Origin: Alphaproteobacteria bacterium
Lineage (GTDB): Bacteria; Pseudomonadota; Alphaproteobacteria; Sphingomonadales; Sphingomonadaceae
Direction of reading: 5' to 3'
Assembly: GCA_028293055.1 (NCBI GenBank)
Contig: JAQGLD010000294.1
Coordinates: 1-13,057 of the forward strand
Length of the DNA: 13,057 nucleotides
The notes beneath the pieces were generated by a model, which worked only from the letters and a program-made list of their open reading frames with translations, had not been told where the DNA came from and did no database searches. This document shows, piece by piece, positions 8,062 to 13,057 of the stretch. Made by a program: the position numbers and the translations under genes. How positions within the stretch are numbered: the stretch's first letter is position 1; the number at the start of each line of letters is the position of its first letter.

Positions 8062-8739
8062 CTATTTTCCGTTGTTCGAAAGCAAAGAGATGTCGGACCC
8101 GCCGCTCTTCATCGGGGTGACGATCAGATAATAGGCTCCGCCGTCGCGCTCGTTGGTTCCGCCGAGCACCTGATCGGCGCCGCGGGCCTGCTGCTCGGCC
8201 GAATAGCCTGCGGCCTGGGCGCGGCCGCGATAATATTCGATCACGCGCTGCCAGGGATCCGCGCTGGTGAAGCTCACCACCCGCTCGTTGCAGCCCGCAC
8301 GATCCTGGCCCGCCGCCTCGACGACCTTGGCGCCGGGATAGACCGGGAAAGCGGGGGAGAGGCGGTTGGCCCAGTCCATCGCATATTTGAAATCGGCGGC
8401 CGCGCAGGGCGCGCCGCTCCGGGCCGCGGCGCTGCCGACATCCTTGCCTGCTGCCTTGCCGCCCGCCGGAGCGCCGCCGGTCTCGGCGGGATATTGCGCC
8501 TGGGTCGGAGTCTGCGGCGGGCGCACCGCGTTGCGGTTCGACTGGTTGGCCAAGGTCGGATCGACCATGATCTGGTCGTTGATGGCGCTGGTCAGCGCCG
8601 GATCGGTGTCGTTGCCGACCAGTTGGTTGTCGAGGTTGGCGAGATTGCCTTCGTCACGCGCGACGCGGCTGCAGCCCGTAAGCGCAAGCGCCGCGACGAT
8701 CGCGGTCAGGCCAAGCAGCTTGGAAGTGCGGTTCGTCAT
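8062..8739 (-). CDS. lipoprotein of unknown function (225 residues)
   Basis: The amino end is a lipoprotein signal: a basic MTNRTSK, a hydrophobic stretch, then the lipobox LTGC with acylated Cys23. The following residues (Ser-Arg) do not match the E. coli inner-membrane retention signal, so an outer-membrane location is likely if that rule holds. A low-complexity Pro/Gly/Ala-rich stretch (about 70-108) leads to a folded carboxyl domain (about 112-225) with two cysteines (112 and 150) that could form a disulphide. This domain begins with YPGAK (134-138) and resembles the domain of the other lipoprotein at 9186-9707. Shine-Dalgarno AAGGAG lies nine bases before the ATG. Function unknown. Confidence 0.85.
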   Translation of the reverse strand: MTNRTSKLLGLTAIVAALALTGCSRVARDEGNLANLDNQLVGNDTDPALTSAINDQIMVDPTLANQSNRNAVRPPQTPTQAQYPAETGGAPAGGKAAGKDVGSAAARSGAPCAAADFKYAMDWANRLSPAFPVYPGAKVVEAAGQDRAGCNERVVSFTSADPWQRVIEYYRGRAQAAGYSAEQQARGADQVLGGTNERDGGAYYLIVTPMKSGGSDISLLSNNGK

Positions 8740-8800
8740 CTGAAGGCTCCTTCGGCCGCCTTATGACGCAAAGCATGCGAGAATGGGTTCGCGAACACGG

Positions 8801-9184
8801 TTAACGCGCCCCTCCATTCCCGTCTGTCCCGCTACGGGACTGATGCCAGGCGAAGGTTTCGCCCTGGACGGCGCGGATGAAATGTGCGGCTTCGGGTCCC
8901 TGCCATGGCCCGGCATAGCCACGATCGCGGGCGCACCCGACCCACCAGCCCTGGCCGGGCAGGCCGTCGCTCTGACGGACGACCAGCACGGCGAGCTCGG
9001 GCTCGCCTCGCGCGGCGCCAGCTTCGTCGACTGCGCCGAGGATCGCGCACAAGGCCCGCATCTTGGGCCGCGAGAAGTGGTAGCCGAGCTGCTCGAGCAG
9101 CTCTCCATAGGTCAAGGCAATGCCGGCGCGGGCGGCGGCAGCGAGGTGGATGCGCACCTCCTCGGGTTCGGCCAGCGCCGCCAC
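8801..9184 (-). CDS. uncharacterised protein, GTG start, coupled to upstream lipoprotein gene
   Basis: I chose the GTG at 9184 because it lies one base after the TGA of the upstream lipoprotein gene (TGAGGTG), with AAGGG just upstream, and because the protein becomes coherent from there; the longer frame runs antisense-like through the neighbour. The 127-residue protein begins ALAEPEEVR and contains TYGELLEQLGYHFSRPKMRALCAIL, a helical segment of helix-turn-helix character, then LAVLVVRQSDGLPGQGWW and a carboxyl segment FAWHQSR. Similar sphingomonad proteins are, as I recall, sometimes labelled ribose-phosphate pyrophosphokinase, but no PRPP-binding motif is present, so that label should not be transferred. 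A nucleic-acid-binding role is only a guess. Confidence 0.72.
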   Translation of the reverse strand: MAALAEPEEVRIHLAAAARAGIALTYGELLEQLGYHFSRPKMRALCAILGAVDEAGAARGEPELAVLVVRQSDGLPGQGWWVGCARDRGYAGPWQGPEAAHFIRAVQGETFAWHQSRSGTDGNGGAR

Positions 9185-9185
9185 C

Positions 9186-9707
9186 TCAGCCCTTGTCGTG
9201 GATGACCAGCCGACCGTCGGTGCGGCCGTCCGGGCCGGTGCCGAGCTGCACCTTGAACGTCTTGCCGTCATTCTTCTGGGTTCCGCGGACCAGGGTCTCG
9301 GCACCCTTCTGCGTGATCTTGTCGAGCTTGAATGCGCCCGCGCGCGCCGGATCGCGATACCAGGCCGCGATCAGCGCAGGCTTGTCCGTGCTCGAGAATC
9401 GGAACTCGACCTCGGTCTCCTTGCCCTTCTCGCCGCCGCCGGCCGCGTACATCCCCGTAATCTTCGCCTGGGGGTAGAGGCTGGTAATGTCGCTGCGCAC
9501 CTTCACGTCGCGGGTGAGCGATTTGGGCACGGAGAAGGTGACATCCAGGCCCGGCGCCTTGACCGAGACCTGGCCTGCCTCGGCCTTGCCTTCCGCGCCG
9601 AAACTCTCGTTGCCGAATTCGTCGTCGTCGTGATGCGAGGTGATCCAGTCGCAGGCATTGAGGGACATGGCGAGGCCGAGCATCGCCAGCAGCTTCCAGT
9701 TACGCAT
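9186..9707 (-). CDS. lipoprotein of unknown function (173 residues)
   Basis: The lipobox is LNAC with Cys19 after a short signal (MRNWKLLAML...). The residue after the cysteine is Asp20, which in E. coli retains lipoproteins in the inner membrane, so this one may stay there. An acidic, His/Asp-rich segment (SHHDDDEFGNE, 24-34) follows, then a domain from about 47 that includes VTFSVPKSL, YPQAK (78-82), FRFSSTDKPALIAAWYRDPARAGAF and a carboxyl GTGPDGRTDGRLVIHDKG. The second half parallels the carboxyl domain of the lipoprotein encoded at 8062-8739. A strong GGAGG precedes the ATG at 9707. The stop is one base before the GTG of the next gene. Function unknown. Confidence 0.85.
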   Translation of the reverse strand: MRNWKLLAMLGLAMSLNACDWITSHHDDDEFGNESFGAEGKAEAGQVSVKAPGLDVTFSVPKSLTRDVKVRSDITSLYPQAKITGMYAAGGGEKGKETEVEFRFSSTDKPALIAAWYRDPARAGAFKLDKITQKGAETLVRGTQKNDGKTFKVQLGTGPDGRTDGRLVIHDKG

Positions 9708-9824
9708 CGAACATCCTCCGGGGCGAGCATCCTAGCCCGTCGCCGCGCGCCGTCCAACTTTTGTCCCACGGCGCGGGCGCGAGAAGGCGCTCGGTCCCGG
9801 CGATTGCGAACCAGGAGGACAGAC

Positions 9825-10049
9825 CTAATCCTTCATCTTGCGGGGAAGCTCGCGATAGCAGGCATAGTCGCTATGGCCGCCCGCGCCGTCGTCGAAGAAG
9901 ACCTCGCCATGGCAATCGCGCGCCCGTTGGTTGGCGACGATCCAGGCCTCATCGCGCGACGCATGGCGGGTCGTCTTGTCCGGCAGGCCCTCCTGGCGGA
10001 CCTCCCAGTCCTGCGCGCTCTGCGCGACCCAGAAATTTCGCCCGACCAT
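9825..10049 (-). CDS. DUF2188-like small protein
   Basis: The 74-residue protein resembles the DUF2188 family: an aromatic start, FWVAQSAQDWEVRQEG, followed by DEAWIVANQRARDCHGEVFFDD and a closing DYACY. DUF2188 proteins are short, soluble, of unknown function, and share this pattern of a Trp-containing beta strand, a helix beginning with a Glu-Ala pair, and a strand near a Gly. The match is by pattern memory and therefore moderate. The ATG at 10049 has no evident Shine-Dalgarno. No other in-frame start lies nearby. It stands 65 bases downstream of the MAPEG gene and 117 bases upstream of the lipoprotein gene, all on the minus strand. Confidence 0.7.
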   Translation of the reverse strand: MVGRNFWVAQSAQDWEVRQEGLPDKTTRHASRDEAWIVANQRARDCHGEVFFDDGAGGHSDYACYRELPRKMKD

Positions 10050-10114
10050 GACGGCTGAACGGACGACGGGGAGGCTGGTTCAATTCCCGGTGGATTACGG
10101 GGACGGGGCGTCCT

Positions 10115-10519
10115 TCAGCCGAAGGTGAAGGCAAGAGCGGGGCGGAGGATCAAGGCCAGCCCGACGATGCTGACCAGGAAGACGATCGTCCGCAGCACCG
10201 GCACTCCGAGCGCGTAGAGCGGGAGATAGACGACCCGCGCGGCCAGCCAGGCGATCGCTCCGAACGCGGTCCAGCGAGTCTCGAGATGGGCGGAGTGGAC
10301 GATCAGGATGCCGGCGATCGCGATCGGGAAGGTTTCGAAGAAATTGGCCTGCGCGCGACTGAGCCGACCGGTGATCGGATCGGGCGGGGCCAGTTCCTCG
10401 TCGCGCGGTCCCATATTCCATTTCGAGCCATATTGGCGCGTCTTGAAGCGGACCGTCGCGAAGATGTGGACGATGGCGAGGATGCATCCCCAGGCGAGGA
10501 TCGTGAGTTCGATGGTCAT
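10115..10519 (-). CDS. MAPEG-family membrane protein
   Basis: MAPEG proteins are four-helix membrane proteins related to microsomal glutathione S-transferase; bacterial members of this type mostly have unknown substrates. The 134-residue protein is of normal length. It shows the first helix (MTIELTILAWGCILAIVHIF), the polar loop ending in GRLSRAQANFFETFPIAI, where Arg-x2-Ala-x2-Asn-x2-Glu-x2-Pro is the family hallmark, and ARVVYLPLYALGVPVLRT, another family pattern. The last helix ends at the carboxyl end. I chose the ATG at 10519, which puts the first helix at the amino end; an upstream ATG at 10555 would add 12 charged residues. The gene is divergent from the Rieske oxygenase. Confidence 0.9.
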   Translation of the reverse strand: MTIELTILAWGCILAIVHIFATVRFKTRQYGSKWNMGPRDEELAPPDPITGRLSRAQANFFETFPIAIAGILIVHSAHLETRWTAFGAIAWLAARVVYLPLYALGVPVLRTIVFLVSIVGLALILRPALAFTFG

Positions 10520-10592
10520 GCGCGCGCTTGTCCCGCACGCGAGACCTTCGCGCAAGAGGTGACAGACGGGCCCGGCTTTGCGAAAAGGGGCG

Positions 10593-11759
10593 ATGCCGGC
10601 GACCCCGCACCTGCGCGAAGCGATCGAGCCCGAGCTCAGCCTGCCGGGCTGGATCTATCGCGACCCCGAATTTTTCGAGGTCGAGATGGCGCGAGTGATC
10701 CGCCCGGCCTGGCAGATCGTCTGCCACGCCAACGATATAACCGCGCCCGGCGACTGGCGGACGCTCGACTATCTGGGCGAAAGCGTGATCGTGCTGCGCG
10801 GCCAGGACAAAGAGATCCGCGCCTTTCACAATGTCTGCCGCCACCGCGCCTCGCGGATCGTCGCCGGCGCGGCCGGCTGCGCGGCCCGGCTGACCTGCCC
10901 TTATCACGCCTGGACCTACGGTCTCGACGGCCGGCTGATCGGAATTCCGCACCGGGAGGATTATCCGGGGCTCGACAGCGAAAGGCTCGGCCTGGTCCCG
11001 GTCGAGCTCGAGAATTGGCGCGGTTTCCTCTTCGTCCGGCTGGAGAGCGGAGGACCGAGCGTCGCGGCGATGATGGCGCCCTACGACGTTGAGATCGCTC
11101 CCTATCGGTTCGAGGCGCTCGAGGCGCTGGGCCGGCTGACCCTGCGGCCGCGCGACGTGAACTGGAAGAATGTCGCCGACAATTATTCGGACGGGCTCCA
11201 CATCAATGTCGCCCATCCGGGCCTCACCCGCCTGTTCGGGCGAAGCTACGGGATCGAGGCGGCCGATTTCGTCGACCGAATGGTCGGGGATCTGCTCGAC
11301 AAGCCGTCCGCCAATGTCTCGGAGCGGGCCTACCAGGCCTGCCTGCCGGAGGTGGAGCATCTGCCCGACAGCCACCGGCGCCGCTGGCTCTATTTCAAAT
11401 TGTGGCCGAACGTCGCGTTCGACCTCTATCCGGATCAGGTCGATTTCATGCAGTTCCTGCCGGTCTCTGCGACCGAGACCCTGGTCCGGGAGATCAGCTA
11501 CGCGCTGCCCGACGACCGGCGCGAGATGCGCGCGGCCCGCTATCTCAACTGGCGCATCAATCGGCGGGTGAATGACGAGGACACAGTGCTGATCCGCGGA
11601 GTCCAGGCGGGGATGGGATCCTCAAGCTACTCGCCGGGTCCGCTGGGCGAGAGCGAGGTGTGCCTGCGAAGCTTCGCGAAGCGGCTGCGGCGTCTGATTC
11701 CGGAGGCTCGCCTCCATCGCCCGCCGCCCGCCGGCTGGAGCAAGGTCCGGCCCGGCTAG
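10593..11759 (+). CDS. Rieske non-haem iron oxygenase, alpha subunit
   Basis: Such enzymes hydroxylate or demethylate small organic substrates with O2. The 388-residue protein has a Rieske domain with C82-R-H84 and C102-P-Y-H105 binding the [2Fe-2S] cluster, then a catalytic domain with NYSDGLHINVAHPG (197-210). There Asp200 is the likely bridging residue and His203 and His208 are iron ligands; Asp330 in NDEDTVLIRGVQ is the probable third. The form resembles monooxygenase/demethylase types such as the choline and glycine-betaine group more than naphthalene dioxygenase, but the substrate is unknown. No ferredoxin, reductase or beta subunit gene lies next to it. I prefer the ATG at 10593, preceded by AAAAGGGG, over an in-frame TTG at 10578. 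Confidence 0.93.
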   Translation: MPATPHLREAIEPELSLPGWIYRDPEFFEVEMARVIRPAWQIVCHANDITAPGDWRTLDYLGESVIVLRGQDKEIRAFHNVCRHRASRIVAGAAGCAARLTCPYHAWTYGLDGRLIGIPHREDYPGLDSERLGLVPVELENWRGFLFVRLESGGPSVAAMMAPYDVEIAPYRFEALEALGRLTLRPRDVNWKNVADNYSDGLHINVAHPGLTRLFGRSYGIEAADFVDRMVGDLLDKPSANVSERAYQACLPEVEHLPDSHRRRWLYFKLWPNVAFDLYPDQVDFMQFLPVSATETLVREISYALPDDRREMRAARYLNWRINRRVNDEDTVLIRGVQAGMGSSSYSPGPLGESEVCLRSFAKRLRRLIPEARLHRPPPAGWSKVRPG

Positions 11760-11780
11760 GTCTGCCCGGTGGGACAGACC
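11759..11780. terminator. hairpin between Rieske gene and the small-gene operon
   Basis: GGTCTG (11759-11764) pairs with CAGACC (11775-11780). Inside, CCC pairs with GGG around a GGT loop with one bulged A. It begins at the last base of the Rieske stop codon and lies between convergent genes, so it may end transcription from both sides. No T-run is present. Confidence 0.5.
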
Positions 11781-11803
11781 GGGGCGGCGGAGCATGAGCA
11801 GCT

Positions 11804-11977
11804 TCACGTCCGGCCGTCGCGGCGGACCGGGCGGAGATCGCGTCGCCAGGGCGCATCGAACTGAATCGCGTTGAGCCGCTGGAAGGCGACCCAGCCCTTG
11901 GCAAAGGCATGCGCCACCGTTTCGGAGAATTGGTGGCCGTGGTCGGCCCACAAACGGCCGTCGGGTCCGTCGATCAT
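11804..11977 (-). CDS. 57-residue protein of unknown function
   Basis: A very short gene with good support. The ATG at 11977 is preceded by AAGGA at a normal distance, and 46 of 56 codons after the start end in G or C, like the genes around it. The protein has a Trp-rich pattern: DGRLWADHGHQFSE, then AFAKGWVAFQRLNAIQFD, an amphipathic helix candidate, then APWRRDLRPVRRDGR, a strongly basic tail. No signal peptide or membrane helix is visible. The basic, helical make-up would suit binding to membrane surface, RNA or a partner protein, which is inference. The start lies 17 bases after the stop of the 50-residue gene, so the two are probably one transcript. Confidence 0.7.
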   Translation of the reverse strand: MIDGPDGRLWADHGHQFSETVAHAFAKGWVAFQRLNAIQFDAPWRRDLRPVRRDGRT

Positions 11978-11994
11978 GTTGGGTTCCTTCCCGG

Positions 11995-12147
11995 TCAGCT
12001 CACCGAAGCGGAGAGGGTGAGCAGGGTCATCCCTGCAGTCGCAGCGATGGCAAGCAGCTGGGCCGGGAACGATCCCGGGCTCATCATCACCGGCAGAGTC
12101 TCCAGCCTCCCGCCCGGTCGCGGGGCGGCGTCCTTTCGATAGGTCAT
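11995..12147 (-). CDS. 50-residue single-helix membrane protein
   Basis: A short gene with a strong Shine-Dalgarno (GAGGAGGAAG) four bases before the ATG at 12147. The protein begins with a polar, basic segment (MTYRKDAAPRPGGR) and ends in a hydrophobic stretch from Phe27 to about residue 49 (FPAQLLAIAATAGMTLLTLS), fitting a single membrane helix with the amino end in the cytoplasm. It is the first gene after the divergent LysR regulator. A longer open frame continues far upstream, antisense to the regulator gene, and is not real coding. The family is not known to me. Regulation by the adjacent LysR is likely from position alone. Confidence 0.72.
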   Translation of the reverse strand: MTYRKDAAPRPGGRLETLPVMMSPGSFPAQLLAIAATAGMTLLTLSASVS

Positions 12148-12158
12148 TGTCTTCCTCC

Positions 12159-12178
12159 TCGCCGCGTCCTTGCGGCGA
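12159..12178 (-). promoter_or_regulatory. hairpin beside the ribosome binding site of the 50-residue gene
   Basis: On the minus strand TCGCCGC and GCGGCGA form a perfect 7-bp stem with a six-base loop AAGGAC. Its 3' arm ends directly at the Shine-Dalgarno GGAGGA (12158-12153). The loop itself resembles a Shine-Dalgarno. The structure could affect ribosome access. Confidence 0.4.
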
Positions 12179-12233
12179 CGTGCGAAATGGCCCTCGAGCG
12201 ATCGGAACGCCAACGAAACTCTCGACAGAGGGT

Positions 12234-12248
12234 ATAAGCCAGGCTTAT
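12234..12248. promoter_or_regulatory. 15-bp palindrome with LysR T-N11-A spacing, putative operator
   Basis: ATAAGCCAGGCTTAT is a perfect palindrome with 7-bp arms around one base. T12235 and A12247 are separated by 11 bases, the classical LysR-type T-N11-A arrangement inside inverted arms. It lies in the 111-bp divergent region just before the regulator's likely start at 12259, so binding would fit autorepression and control of the small genes. Confidence 0.55.
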
Positions 12249-12258
12249 GATCTTGGGC

Positions 12259-13057
12259 ATGCCCCACCTCCCGCCCCTGAGCTCGGTCCGGGTCTTCGAG
12301 GCCGCCGCCCGCCACCAGAATTTCACGCTGGCGGCGGCCGACCTCGGAATGACCCAGGCTGCCGTGAGCTATCAAATTCGCTTGTTGGAAGAGCGGCTTG
12401 GACTGTCGCTGTTCGCGCGCGCCAAGGGCCGGGTTTCGCTCACCGAGGCGGGGCGGCGCATTGCGCCTCTGGTCGGCTCGGCCTTCGAGACTCTGGAGGA
12501 CGCCTTTTCCGGCCTGCTCGCCGACGACGAGACCCTGCTGTCGATCAGCACCGCGCAGACTTTCGCCACCACCTGGCTTGCGCCGAGGCTCGGAGCCTTC
12601 CAGGTCCGCCACCCCCAGCTTGCGGTGCGGCTCAGCACCGACAACCGGATCGTCGATTTCTCGACCGGCGAATATCATTGCGCGATCCGGGTCGGGATTG
12701 GCGGGTGGAGCGGGCTCAAATGCCATTTCCTGCTGCGCCAGCATTTCACCCCGATCTGCACCGCCGAATTCCAGCGCGAACATCGGCTCGAGCGGCCGGA
12801 GCAATTGCTCGAGGTACCGCGGCTCAGCCCGGCCGACCGCTGGTGGCGCGACTGGCTCGCCGACATGGGGGTCGAGACGGTCGAGGCGATGGCGCCCGGC
12901 CTCGGCCTCGACAATCAGGTGATGGAAGCAAATGCCGCCTTTGCCGGCGCTGGAATCGCTCTGATGACGCCCCTTTTCTGGCGGCAGGAGCTTGCTTCGG
13001 GACGGCTGGTCCAGCCCTTCGCTCATGTCCATTTCCCCGGCACCAGCCAATGGCTCG
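12259..13057 (+). CDS. GcvA-like LysR-family transcriptional regulator (3' end outside window)
   Basis: The gene is open to the right edge, with 266 codons visible. The amino end PLSSVRVFEAAARHQNFTLAAADLGMTQAAVSYQIRLLEERLGLSLFAR is a typical LysR winged helix-turn-helix of the GcvA/AmpR branch (described by position: residues about 6-54 from the ATG at 12259). The ligand-binding domain follows from about residue 90 (STAQTFATTWLAPRLGAF, then DFSTGEYHCAIRVG). An upstream in-frame ATG at 12247 is possible, but it overlaps the palindromic operator candidate, and GcvA-type proteins usually begin only four to six residues before this PL(x)3(L/V)RxFEAAAR pattern. The regulator is divergent from two very small genes, its likely targets. 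The inducer is unknown. Confidence 0.92.
   Translation, partial: MPHLPPLSSVRVFEAAARHQNFTLAAADLGMTQAAVSYQIRLLEERLGLSLFARAKGRVSLTEAGRRIAPLVGSAFETLEDAFSGLLADDETLLSISTAQTFATTWLAPRLGAFQVRHPQLAVRLSTDNRIVDFSTGEYHCAIRVGIGGWSGLKCHFLLRQHFTPICTAEFQREHRLERPEQLLEVPRLSPADRWWRDWLADMGVETVEAMAPGLGLDNQVMEANAAFAGAGIALMTPLFWRQELASGRLVQPFAHVHFPGTSQWL

Noticed and set aside
8787..8796. GTTCGCGAAC palindrome upstream of the lipoprotein gene.
   Set aside because: Ten-base palindromes are expected several times by chance in a window this size, and no matching second copy or promoter alignment supports an operator.
10578..10592. TTG start adding five residues to the Rieske oxygenase.
   Set aside because: The ATG at 10593 with a purine-rich AAAAGGGG upstream is the simpler choice. 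The added residues have no family support.
10095..11375. Minus-strand open frame of 426 codons across MAPEG and Rieske genes.
   Set aside because: Out of frame with MAPEG and antisense to the oxygenase; no domain is visible.
12148..13050. Upstream extension of the 50-residue gene frame, antisense to lysR.
   Set aside because: The region on the other strand is clearly a LysR gene. The strong ribosome binding site at 12153-12158 marks the real start at 12147.

Overview
The window looks like ordinary chromosome of a high-GC alphaproteobacterium, most likely Sphingomonas or a close relative in Sphingomonadaceae. The reasons are strong G/C preference at third codon positions, an ATP12-type F1-ATPase chaperone (an alphaproteobacterial and mitochondrial trait), a GcvA-like LysR, and several short lipoproteins that resemble uncharacterised sphingomonad proteins. 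I see no insertion sequence, prophage, tRNA, rRNA or CRISPR array.

Left part (1-4877, mainly + strand). A minus-strand gene starts at 40 and leaves the window. Then come inorganic pyrophosphatase (269-823), a secreted zinc peptidase of the DPP III/M49 family with an HEXXH motif (877-2541), a GlsA-family glutaminase with an altered catalytic motif (2582-3505), guanylate kinase (3566-4198) and a four-helix membrane protein (4254-4877).

Middle part (4969-10519, all minus strand). A tightly overlapping five-gene operon runs crcB fluoride channel, RluA-type pseudouridine synthase, PaiB-like FMN-binding protein, 75-residue membrane protein, ATP12 chaperone. Every junction overlaps by 1 or 4 bases. 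Upstream of it lie two lipoprotein genes with similar C-terminal domains, separated by a translationally coupled 127-codon gene of unknown function, then a DUF2188-like protein and a MAPEG-family membrane protein.

Right part (10593-13057). A solitary Rieske non-haem iron oxygenase alpha subunit reads rightwards and meets, across a hairpin, two very small leftward genes of 57 and 50 codons. These are divergent from a GcvA-like LysR regulator that runs off the right edge. A 15-bp palindrome with LysR-type T-N11-A spacing lies at the regulator's start. This regulator plus two-microprotein unit is the best candidate for something undescribed. The second most interesting observation is the glutaminase in which the catalytic Ser-x-x-Lys has become Ser-x-x-Tyr.
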